A DNA stretch of 64,000 bases, taken from Legionella antarctica (GTDB lineage: Bacteria; Pseudomonadota; Gammaproteobacteria; Legionellales; Legionellaceae). A program made the translations under genes and the position numbers. The stretch spans positions 286,001 to 350,000 of the forward strand of contig NZ_AP022839.1 in assembly GCF_011764505.1 (NCBI RefSeq), given 5' to 3'. Within the stretch, counting starts at the first letter, position 1; each line of letters opens with the position of its first letter. Positions 46,580 to 54,684 of the stretch are shown here, one piece after another. The notes beneath the pieces are model-generated. The model had not been told where the DNA came from. It searched no databases and saw only the letters and a program-made list of their open reading frames with translations.

Positions 46580-48695
46580 GTATCCTGTCAGAATCGCCGG
46601 GTAAGTGTCTGCCACTGAGCCCGGACTAATCCGAGCCGCGCGCGTCAGCAAGCGGAATTATCTCGAGATGCTTATGTGGTGCATGGAACCTGCCGCACTT
46701 TAAGTAAGATTAATTCAGCCAATGATGGCATTTCAAATTTTTTAGTCACCCTATCGTAAATATACTGATAAACGTTAACTTTCAGTTTTCTGGCCGTCTG
46801 TACAATCGTGGCAAACGTATCCTTTGATTTGGTGCCATTTTGGGAGACCGTTTGGAGATTGATGTCGCGTATCCTTGCTTGAAACCGTGTCCCTAATTCA
46901 GAGGCATTGTTGTGCAATGGCAGAAATGGATGGTCTAACACCAATAATAACGCTTGTTTTTTAGCACGTGTCTTTGCAATGCGTTGATCTAAAACATCAT
47001 AGCCTGTCGTGGTTGCGAACAAAGTATCAAATTGCATTGATAGTTGTTGGGCCATTGATTGAGATGGAGCCGTCTTGTAAGTCAATAATGCATGGTAGAA
47101 ATCCCATAATTGCTCAAGAAATACAGCCAATATATTCTGATTCATATCTGAGAATGGAGTGAGTTTTTTATAATGACGACCTTCATGGATCCAGCACAGC
47201 GCATGATGTAGGGCCAATTTATTAAACTGAGGCGCATCATCTGTCATTAAATAATGGATGAAGTATTTCGAGTGCTGATAATAGGCAAGAGCTGCTGACT
47301 CAAGAATTATGCGTCGATTCGTGCTGTGTTTTTTTGGATTTGGAAAAAGTGTTCCCATCAAACTATCGATTGATTCACGTGTGAGGGGTTGTGCATGCAG
47401 CATTGGTTTAATTTGATCCAACCATTTTTTTGCGAGACCAAACTCATCCATTAACTCATAAGCCTCCTGATTAAACATAAACTTTAATTGGTCTCGACAC
47501 AGCAACTCCAATAAGGTCAAGCGATCTTTTTTACGACGAGTGAAGTATGCTGTAAAAAAGTCATTACATAAAACATGGGTGTAGTGATTTTTGCCGTTAA
47601 CACGACTGCCTGTGTCATCCATCTGCTGGTACAAGCCTGCGTTGCTACCGGCATCGACAATATCTTCTTTTTCCTGATGAAAAATATCATTGCCTTCTGT
47701 CAGCATGGAAGCAATTTTACCATGTGATATTTGAATACCACATGTTTTTAAAAAGCGCTCAATGGCGCTCTCCGTCATCCCTGCATCACGGTATAATGTG
47801 ATGACCAGCGCTTTAACCCCAGGACCAAATTCACTGCCCTTATATTCGCCAGGAATCGGCGCAATAAAGGTTTTTTTCAAAGATGGTGAGTAATACGTTT
47901 CCAGCTTGAATTCAACATTATCCGTGATGATTTTTAGATCCTGGATGATTCGAATCTCAAAACCCTTGAACTTGGCGTCATCTGGCAGCGTTGCTTTGTC
48001 CAGAGCAATCGTAACACGTCTATCAATACGTACGTTTTTTTTGTCTTTGCCTGTGTTTTTATTGTTCCCTTTACCACGTTTATTGCGATCTCCTTCAGAT
48101 GAATGATTGGAATTGCCTGTATTATCGCCATTGCTACCTTTGGATTGACCGCGAATATTAGGTTTGCCCTGTTCACCCTTAAGGCGGTTTATCTCATCAC
48201 GTAATACTTGGTTTTCCTCTCTGAGCAAAGCATTTTCTTCGGCAAGCATTTCGACCAAATTAACCAATACCTTAATGATAGTCACGGCCTTTTTGTCGGC
48301 AAGACTATCGATATCTTTTGTTAACTCATCTAAAACTTGTTTGATTTCTTGGCGTTTCATCATCTACCACTGCGTTACTAATGCTGATACGGCAATCATA
48401 ACATGACTTTTTTTGAACGCATTTTTCGAGTTTTAACGCCACTAAGGGCTAAGAAAAAATCTGACCTCAGGAGGGAGATGTTTTATTAGTGAAAGGGGCT
48501 ACATTGTGATCTTGGGGATCTTAGGGCATGCATATTGCATGACTTACGTTTGATATGGAAAAACATCAGTTTTACAGAAAAACCGTGTCAATAGGTATTT
48601 TGAATATTTTTAAAGAATTCCGCTTGCTGACGCGCGCGGCTCGGATTAATCCGGACTCAGTGGCAGACACTTACCCGGCGATTCTGACAGGATAC
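46580..48695 (-). mobile_element. IS66-family element, copy C (2116 bp), inserted in copy B
   Basis: Complete, with the same 80-bp ends, opposite in orientation to copy B. 8-bp target duplication AACGTTTA at 46572-46579 and 48696-48703, inside the transposase gene of copy B. Confidence 0.96.
46672..48363 (-). CDS. IS66-family transposase (copy C)
   Basis: 563 residues, identical to copy A: leucine zipper, basic linker, DDE core. Intact and oriented against copy B's gene. Confidence 0.95.
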   Translation of the reverse strand: MMKRQEIKQVLDELTKDIDSLADKKAVTIIKVLVNLVEMLAEENALLREENQVLRDEINRLKGEQGKPNIRGQSKGSNGDNTGNSNHSSEGDRNKRGKGNNKNTGKDKKNVRIDRRVTIALDKATLPDDAKFKGFEIRIIQDLKIITDNVEFKLETYYSPSLKKTFIAPIPGEYKGSEFGPGVKALVITLYRDAGMTESAIERFLKTCGIQISHGKIASMLTEGNDIFHQEKEDIVDAGSNAGLYQQMDDTGSRVNGKNHYTHVLCNDFFTAYFTRRKKDRLTLLELLCRDQLKFMFNQEAYELMDEFGLAKKWLDQIKPMLHAQPLTRESIDSLMGTLFPNPKKHSTNRRIILESAALAYYQHSKYFIHYLMTDDAPQFNKLALHHALCWIHEGRHYKKLTPFSDMNQNILAVFLEQLWDFYHALLTYKTAPSQSMAQQLSMQFDTLFATTTGYDVLDQRIAKTRAKKQALLLVLDHPFLPLHNNASELGTRFQARIRDINLQTVSQNGTKSKDTFATIVQTARKLKVNVYQYIYDRVTKKFEMPSLAELILLKVRQVPCTT

Positions 48696-48892
48696 AACGT
48701 TTATCAGTATATTTACGATAGGGTGACTAAAAAATTTGAAATGCCATCATTGGCTGAATTAATCTTACTTAAAGTGCGGCAGGTTCCATGCACCACATAA
48801 GCATCTCGAGATAATTCCGCTTGCTGACGCGCGCGGCTCGGATTAGTCCGGGCTCAGTGGCAGACACTTACCCGGCGATTCTGACAGGATAC

Positions 48893-49231
48893 GAATAATT
48901 GTACAAAAAATTGCCAATAAGGGCTGTGATGGTCTATTATTAGTACATATAGGTGATGACTGATCCTGCTGAACCAGTAAGTAATTTCAAATAGGGAGAC
49001 TGTTTTGAAGGGTGGTGTGTAAGCCTGGATTTTACAGGAAACCTTAAGCTCTGCATAAGTCTCCAAAGTGCATGTTAGTCGCGGCTCAGTATCTAGGATG
49101 TCATTGCCTGTTCTATCTATTGTTCTGCTAGCTCATAACGTTTTCCCCTCCTAGTAAATGAAAGCACTCCATTTGAGTAAATGAAAATCATGCTGTATAA
49201 TTAAAGAACAATTATATGCTAGGAAGCAATC
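48893..49231. other. Spacer between IS66 copy B and a lipoprotein gene
   Basis: The first 70 bp may be the tail of a broken gene (see the fragment at 44409-44652). The rest is AT-rich with no supported gene; a likely promoter for the lipoprotein lies in the last 60 bp (TATAATTAAAG near 49197). Confidence 0.4.
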
Positions 49232-49474
49232 ATGAATAAGTTAGTAGTTGCTATTACTGTGAGTGCACCTTTACTGATAATTACCGGTTGTGCTGCTAAT
49301 ACTGGAGTTAATACTGTTATTTATGATCCAGCTTATAGCAATGACTATGTTTACTCGGTAGGTTATTACAATACCAGACCCTATTGGGGAAATAATTACT
49401 ATTATATTGGTTATCCGGGATACTACTGGGGAAACACTGGGTATTGGGGGGCTGGTTATTTCGGTGGTTACTAG
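49232..49474 (+). CDS. Small Tyr-rich lipoprotein
   Basis: 80 residues, AGGAAG ribosome-binding site. Signal with lipobox ITGC; mature part of about 60 residues is nearly one quarter Tyr with Gly and Trp (YYWGNTGYWGAGYFGGY). Same plan as the lipoprotein at 26321 (lipobox, a Tyr-Val-Tyr-Ser motif, aromatic/Gly tail), so probably paralogues or members of one family. Function unknown. Confidence 0.75.
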   Translation: MNKLVVAITVSAPLLIITGCAANTGVNTVIYDPAYSNDYVYSVGYYNTRPYWGNNYYYIGYPGYYWGNTGYWGAGYFGGY

Positions 49475-49498
49475 ACTGCTAAATAGTTCAAAGCAGAT

Positions 49499-49537
49499 GA
49501 CATAAAACGCCATTAGTTCAATAGTGACGTTTTATGT
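49499..49537. terminator. Bidirectional hairpin between the lipoprotein and efp
   Basis: ACATAAAACG / CGTTTTATGT with partial inner pairing; the A-run and T-run in the arms let it act for both convergent genes. Confidence 0.6.
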
Positions 49538-49544
49538 TATGAAA

Positions 49545-50114
49545 TTATTCCTTAGCCCGTGAAACATACTCGCCTTTCCGGGTATCCACTTTAATTAATT
49601 CACCTGTTTGAACAAATAAAGGGACGCGCACTACAGCACCGGTCTCTAATTTGGCAGGCTTTCCACCGCCGCCTGAGGTATCGCCCTTGAGACCAGGATC
49701 GGTTTCAACAATTTCCAAAATGACAAAAGTAGGTGGCATAACTTGTATGGGTTCATTATTCCACAGCGTTACGATACAGATATCTTGTTCTTTTAACCAT
49801 TGAGCAGCATCTGCAAGTGTGGTCTCATTCACGGCATATTGTTCGAAATTATCTGGAACCATAAAGTGCCATTGTTCGCCGTCATTATAAAGATATTGCA
49901 TTTCTACATCTGCAACATCTGCAGAGGGTAACGTATCTCCAGATTTAAATGTCCGCTCTACTACCCTGCCTGTTTTTAGGTTACGAATTTTAATTCGGGT
50001 AAAGGCTTGCCCTTTTCCTGGTTTAACAAACTCACAATCAAGAATGTTACATGGTGCATCATCAACCATTACTTTTAAGCCATTTTTAAATTCGTTAGTG
50101 CTATAGATTGCCAT
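49545..50114 (-). CDS. efp: Elongation factor P
   Basis: 189 residues from ATG 50114 (the longer frame has no family support). Three beta-barrel domains. VKPGKGQAF places Lys34 in the loop that is beta-lysylated; this modification lets EF-P rescue ribosomes stalled at polyproline. The adjacent divergent gene encodes EpmB, which makes the (R)-beta-lysine donor, so substrate and modifying enzyme share one intergenic region. Confidence 0.97.
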   Translation of the reverse strand: MAIYSTNEFKNGLKVMVDDAPCNILDCEFVKPGKGQAFTRIKIRNLKTGRVVERTFKSGDTLPSADVADVEMQYLYNDGEQWHFMVPDNFEQYAVNETTLADAAQWLKEQDICIVTLWNNEPIQVMPPTFVILEIVETDPGLKGDTSGGGGKPAKLETGAVVRVPLFVQTGELIKVDTRKGEYVSRAKE

Positions 50115-50185
50115 CAGTGCTCCATAGTTGAGATTTTGCTTTATTTTCGTTACAGTTCGCACAGTTTATCAAGTCTGTATAATTA

Positions 50186-51169
50186 ATGCGAGAAACCTCT
50201 TTGAGTTGGCAGAAAATTTTAGCGCAAGGATTCACTTCGGCAAGTGACTTATTAGATTTTTTAGAGTTGCCAATCATCAATGGTAGTTTGTTGGCGGAAA
50301 AACAATTTCCCAGCCGTATCCCATTGGGATTTGCAAAGCGTATGCAAAAAGGAAACCCCAATGATCCTTTATTGTTACAAGTGCTGGCCGCATCTAACGA
50401 ACTTAAAGATAAGGATGGTTACAACGTTGATCCACTTATTGAATTAAACACCATCCCTATAAAAGGATTGATTCATAAGTATCATGGGCGGGTATTACTT
50501 ACCCTAACAGGGGTTTGCGCAGTCAATTGTCGTTATTGTTTTAGAAGACACTTCCCTTATCAAGGCAACAATCCAGGGCGAAGGGGTTGGAAAGAAATCT
50601 GTAACTATATCGCTAATGATATCAGTATTACAGAGGTTATTTTAAGCGGAGGCGATCCTTTACTGGCCTCTGACGTAATGTTAGCTGATTTGCTTCAACA
50701 GCTTGAATGTATTCCCCACCTTCATACTTTACGCATCCATACCCGTATCCCTGTTGTGCTTCCTGAACGAATAGATCAGGGCTTGATCGCGTTATTGGCA
50801 ACAACGCGTTTTAAAAAGGTTGTGGTATTACATTGTAATCATCCCCAGGAGCTTGATGAGGACGTGCGAAAAGCCTGTGACGATTTGCAAAAGGTTGGTT
50901 GTTGCTTGTTAAATCAATCCGTTTTGCTAAAGGGTATAAACGATGATGCCACAACTTTAGCTGTATTAAGTCAATCTTTATTTGCTTATGGCGTCATGCC
51001 TTATTATTTGCATGTGCTGGATAAGGTAAAAGGTGCCGCTCACTTTGATTTACCCTTTACCACGGTACAAGCATTGTATAAGCAGTTACAAATCCGCTTG
51101 CCCGGCTATTTATTACCACGTCTGGCTCGAGAAGAGCCAGGAAAATCAAGTAAGACATTATTGATTTGA
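50186..51169 (+). CDS. epmB: EF-P beta-lysylation protein EpmB (lysine 2,3-aminomutase-like)
   Basis: 327 residues. Radical-SAM motif CAVNCRYCFRRHF (CxxxCxxC) binds the 4Fe-4S cluster, and ILSGGDPLL and RIHTRIPVVLPERI are typical of the KamA/EpmB family. It converts L-lysine to beta-lysine for EpmA to attach to EF-P Lys34. Divergent from efp, 71 bp apart. Confidence 0.95.
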   Translation: MRETSLSWQKILAQGFTSASDLLDFLELPIINGSLLAEKQFPSRIPLGFAKRMQKGNPNDPLLLQVLAASNELKDKDGYNVDPLIELNTIPIKGLIHKYHGRVLLTLTGVCAVNCRYCFRRHFPYQGNNPGRRGWKEICNYIANDISITEVILSGGDPLLASDVMLADLLQQLECIPHLHTLRIHTRIPVVLPERIDQGLIALLATTRFKKVVVLHCNHPQELDEDVRKACDDLQKVGCCLLNQSVLLKGINDDATTLAVLSQSLFAYGVMPYYLHVLDKVKGAAHFDLPFTTVQALYKQLQIRLPGYLLPRLAREEPGKSSKTLLI

Positions 51170-51176
51170 AAGAGAT

Positions 51177-53243
51177 TCAGACTGAGTCATCTTCATAAAG
51201 TTTTACTAATTTTTCCTGGGCACAGTTATTTCCCTGGATATTGGGCTTATAGGTCCCATCACTTTGCATCTCCCAAGTATTGCTATTATCTTTGAGATAG
51301 TTTTTGATGATTTCCTGTTTGATTCTTTTTTTGGATTGCTCATCAAGAATGGGGAACATTATTTCGATGCGATGATATAAGTTTCTTTCCATCAGGTCTG
51401 CGCTGGAACAAAAAAAATGCTCCACCTCATTAATGCGAAAATAATAGATTCGATGATGTTCCAGAAAACGACCAATAAATGACAAGACACGTATGTTATC
51501 CGATACTCCATGTAGTCCGGGTTTCAAGCAACAAACACCCCGAACTAACAGGTTAATTTTTACCCCCGCTTGAGATGCTCTATACAAAGCCTGGATGGTT
51601 ACCTTATCAGTTAATCCGTTTATCTTGAGCATTATTTCAGTTTCTACACCATTTGTAGCAGCATTGATGCATTGCTCTATGAATTGCAGTAGGGTTTTTT
51701 GCAGGGTAAATGGAGCGTGACTCAGTGCTTTAAGCTTTACCACTTTTCCAAGGCCGGTAAGTTGCTGAAAAATAATTTGAGTGTCTGAGGCAATTGTTGG
51801 CTCGCAGGTTAACAAACCTATATCGGTATAACGTTTCGCTGTTTGTTCGTGGTAATTTCCTGTACTTAAATGGACATAACGCTTTAACTTACCATGGGTT
51901 CGCCTTACTACCAGGGTCATTTTGGCATGGGTTTTATAGCCGACCACCCCATAAAGTACCAGCACACCGGCTGTATGCAGTTTATTAGCAAGTTTTAAGT
52001 TGGACTCTTCGTCAAAACGGGCACGTAACTCTATAACTGCTGTTACTTCTTTTCCTGAATGTGCTGCATTAACCAGGGCATCAACCATTACTGATGCGGA
52101 GTGTGTGCGGTATAGGGTTTGGTTAATTGCCAGAACATGGGGATCTGCCGCTGCTTGTCTCACAAAATCGATGACCAGTTCAAAGCTTTGGTAAGGATGG
52201 TGGAGCAATATGTCCTGTTCATCGAGAACATTGAATAAATTTCGCTCTGATTTGGGAAATTTAGGGTATTGAGCAGTTAATGGGGGGTAATTTAAGTCAG
52301 GTCTGTCAATACTATTAATGGCACTGGTATATCTTTGTAAATTCACAGGACCATCACAATAATAGGTATCCTCATGTCTTAAATGATATTTCTGCAGGAG
52401 AAAATCGATTATTTTCTCAGGGCATTTATGCTCAATTTCCAGTCTGACTACATGGCCATAATGACGGGAAAAGATTTCCCGTTGCACTGCTTGAGCCAAA
52501 TCATCAATTTCTTCTTCTCTTAAGAATAAATCGCTGTTACGGGTTAAGCGAAATGAATAACAACCACTGATCTCCATTCCAGGGAATAAACTATTGACGT
52601 GAGTTTTAATAATAGACGTCAGATAAACAAAATAATGTGCGTCTCCACATAGTTCTGAGGGCAAATGAATCATACGTGGTATCGATCTTGGGGCGTGCAC
52701 CACCGCATAGTTAATATTACGATCAAAGGCATCTTTTCCACTTAAGGAAATGATAAAATTCAGACTTTTATTGATTAGTTTGGGCAATGGGTGTGCTAAG
52801 TCAAGTGCTATAGGACTGATTACAGGTAGAATTTCATGTTTAAAATAGTGTTTTGCCCATAAATGGATGTCATCTGTCCATTGGTGAGTTTCGAGGAAAT
52901 GAATGTTTTCTTTGCGTAAGGCAGGCAGAAGTTGCTTGTTAAATATATTATACAGCTGTTCAATAAGGAGATGAGCTTTTTGGCTAATCTGACTAAAAGC
53001 CTCATCAGCCCGCAAACCATCTATGGTTCTTTTGCTTGAAGACAAGGCAATTTTTTCCTTAAGACCTGCCACTCGAATTTCAAAAAATTCATCCAGATTA
53101 CTACTGCAAATACTAAGAAAACGCATTCTCTCCAATAAAGGGACACGCTCGTCATTAGCAAGCATCAGTACTCTTTGATTAAAGGCTATAGCAGAGAATT
53201 CTCTGTTAATATAATATTCCGGATTATCCAATTTTGTGTCCAT
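51177..53243 (-). CDS. ppk: Polyphosphate kinase 1
   Basis: 688 residues of normal length. Starts NREFSAIAFNQRVL and has SSNLDEFFEIRVAG. H439 (YKTHAKM) matches the phosphorylated His; YVHLSTGNYHEQTAKRYTD adds the second conserved block. Makes inorganic polyphosphate from ATP, relevant to stress survival and virulence. Overlaps nothing; the chromate transporter and CYTH-like genes lie upstream on the same strand. Confidence 0.96.
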   Translation of the reverse strand: MDTKLDNPEYYINREFSAIAFNQRVLMLANDERVPLLERMRFLSICSSNLDEFFEIRVAGLKEKIALSSSKRTIDGLRADEAFSQISQKAHLLIEQLYNIFNKQLLPALRKENIHFLETHQWTDDIHLWAKHYFKHEILPVISPIALDLAHPLPKLINKSLNFIISLSGKDAFDRNINYAVVHAPRSIPRMIHLPSELCGDAHYFVYLTSIIKTHVNSLFPGMEISGCYSFRLTRNSDLFLREEEIDDLAQAVQREIFSRHYGHVVRLEIEHKCPEKIIDFLLQKYHLRHEDTYYCDGPVNLQRYTSAINSIDRPDLNYPPLTAQYPKFPKSERNLFNVLDEQDILLHHPYQSFELVIDFVRQAAADPHVLAINQTLYRTHSASVMVDALVNAAHSGKEVTAVIELRARFDEESNLKLANKLHTAGVLVLYGVVGYKTHAKMTLVVRRTHGKLKRYVHLSTGNYHEQTAKRYTDIGLLTCEPTIASDTQIIFQQLTGLGKVVKLKALSHAPFTLQKTLLQFIEQCINAATNGVETEIMLKINGLTDKVTIQALYRASQAGVKINLLVRGVCCLKPGLHGVSDNIRVLSFIGRFLEHHRIYYFRINEVEHFFCSSADLMERNLYHRIEIMFPILDEQSKKRIKQEIIKNYLKDNSNTWEMQSDGTYKPNIQGNNCAQEKLVKLYEDDSV

Positions 53244-53362
53244 GGGGCCTTCATTTCCTTTTTTATGAAATTAGAGTAATACGTCCTTTAGTATAACGCT
53301 ACCACTTGCCAGGCTCATCTGATTTTTTCTGCTCTTGGAAAAAAGATGAAGCACTGCTCTGA

Positions 53363-53896
53363 TCAACGAACCAAAAAAAAACAAATGCCGATAAAAGCAA
53401 TAAAACCATAAAAAGGGGATAAATTCCAAAAGGCCAAAGCCAAAAAAAACACGGCACACATAATGGCAATTGGAATAGAGGAATGCATATTCACAACACC
53501 TTGAGCAACAGAAAAAGTTGCAGCAGCTAATAATGCCAGACCACCATACTGAACTGAGATCATAATTTTACGCGTAGTGGGTCCATTATGAGAGGTAAGC
53601 CAATGATAGCCCAATATTGCCAGAATCAAGCCTGGGAGGTTAAGGCAAATGACGGCAAGGAGCAATCCCAAAAATCCCGCCGCTTTATATCCTATCAGTG
53701 CTGCTAATTTTACCGCAGTGAGCCCGGGAAATAAAAAGCTTGAGCCTAGCATACTGATGAACTCTTCATTTCCAACCCAATGACGGTACTCAACAGCTTC
53801 GTATTCCAGTAGTTTTAACATGGAATTGCCTCCACCCAGGGAGACTAGGCCGATTTTGCCAAAGCTAAAGATGACGTGCAACAGGGTTTGGATCAT
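53363..53896 (-). CDS. Chromate transporter (half-size ChrA-type)
   Basis: 177 residues, about five membrane segments. FGKIGLVSLGGGNSML and SFLFPGLTAVKLAALIGYKA are the family motifs. This is one CHR domain; a second half-size partner is not adjacent, so it may be a short-chain type working as a homodimer. It overlaps the CYTH-like gene by 4 bp (translational coupling). Confidence 0.85.
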   Translation of the reverse strand: MIQTLLHVIFSFGKIGLVSLGGGNSMLKLLEYEAVEYRHWVGNEEFISMLGSSFLFPGLTAVKLAALIGYKAAGFLGLLLAVICLNLPGLILAILGYHWLTSHNGPTTRKIMISVQYGGLALLAAATFSVAQGVVNMHSSIPIAIMCAVFFLALAFWNLSPFYGFIAFIGICFFLVR

Positions 53897-54513
53897 AATT
53901 TTATTATACTTTTCAAAAAGGTCACATAGTCGCAGGAAACCTGCTTCTTCAGCAAGTGTTCGTTAATTTTTTCTACCAAATAAAGCGATTTACCCTCAAT
54001 GCATACACTAAAATACACTGTATTTTTGACTTCAAGTCGAGCCAATTCAAGCTTTACGCCTGGATTTGTTGCAAATTTATAGGTAAACGACTCTTTTTTG
54101 ACGCATACTTCAATTCCTTTTTCTCGAGTTTTACGTAATATGTCTTGTAGCTTAAGGACCGTAGCTGGTTGTTGAACAGGGTAATCGTCTTCAGCCTCAA
54201 GATTGATTTTAGTTCCATATCCAATAGCATTGGCTGCCTGTTGCAAAATGGGTTTATACAGTATTTCATCCCGGCGACGTTTGATATTATAGGTACAGTC
54301 AGGCAAAAGATAATAGTAATCCTCCTTGTGTTTTTGCTGGTAATTAGCAATATCGAGCAAGGAGTCATCCAGGAGGTGCAGGCTAATGATCTGCTCTTCA
54401 GGCCAAAAATAACGTATTTCCCACTTCACGTTATCTGGCTCATTTATCTTACTTCTTAGAAGGGGTGTATTTATTGTGGAAAATTCAAAATTCCAAACCA
54501 GTCTGTGAGTCAT
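53893..54513 (-). CDS. CYTH-like (triphosphate tunnel) protein, tentative
   Basis: 206 residues without signal peptide. Alternating strands carry spaced charged residues as in the CYTH fold: KWEIRYFWPE, YNIKRRRDEILYKP, KLELARLEV and SVCIEGKSLYLVEKI. Such enzymes hydrolyse triphosphates or polyphosphate, and ppk lies just downstream, which fits. The first block lacks the full ExExK signature, so the call is tentative. Coupled to the chromate transporter. Confidence 0.4.
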   Translation of the reverse strand: MTHRLVWNFEFSTINTPLLRSKINEPDNVKWEIRYFWPEEQIISLHLLDDSLLDIANYQQKHKEDYYYLLPDCTYNIKRRRDEILYKPILQQAANAIGYGTKINLEAEDDYPVQQPATVLKLQDILRKTREKGIEVCVKKESFTYKFATNPGVKLELARLEVKNTVYFSVCIEGKSLYLVEKINEHLLKKQVSCDYVTFLKSIIKL

Positions 54514-54684
54514 GCTGTAATCACCAATCCATCAATATTGACGCAGTTGAGCGGCATAAAAAAATATATGTTAAACCTCTGCTAGAGTATCGTCTGAAGA
54601 TTTTTTCCACTCGTAAAAGGAACTATAAAGAGTATATACTACCTAACTATCCTGCAATAATAAAAAAGCAAAGGAAGAGGTATT

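Larger units (their letters stand above)
44653..48892 (+). mobile_element. IS66-family element, copy B, interrupted by copy C
   Basis: Occupies 44653-46579 and 48704-48892; minus copy C and one 8-bp duplication it is exactly 2116 bp. Unlike A and C it has no matching target duplication (CGTTCTGT left, GAATAATT right), so one flank was lost or exchanged by recombination. It lies inverted to copy A with a 244-bp spacer, giving a 2.1-kb palindrome. Confidence 0.94.
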
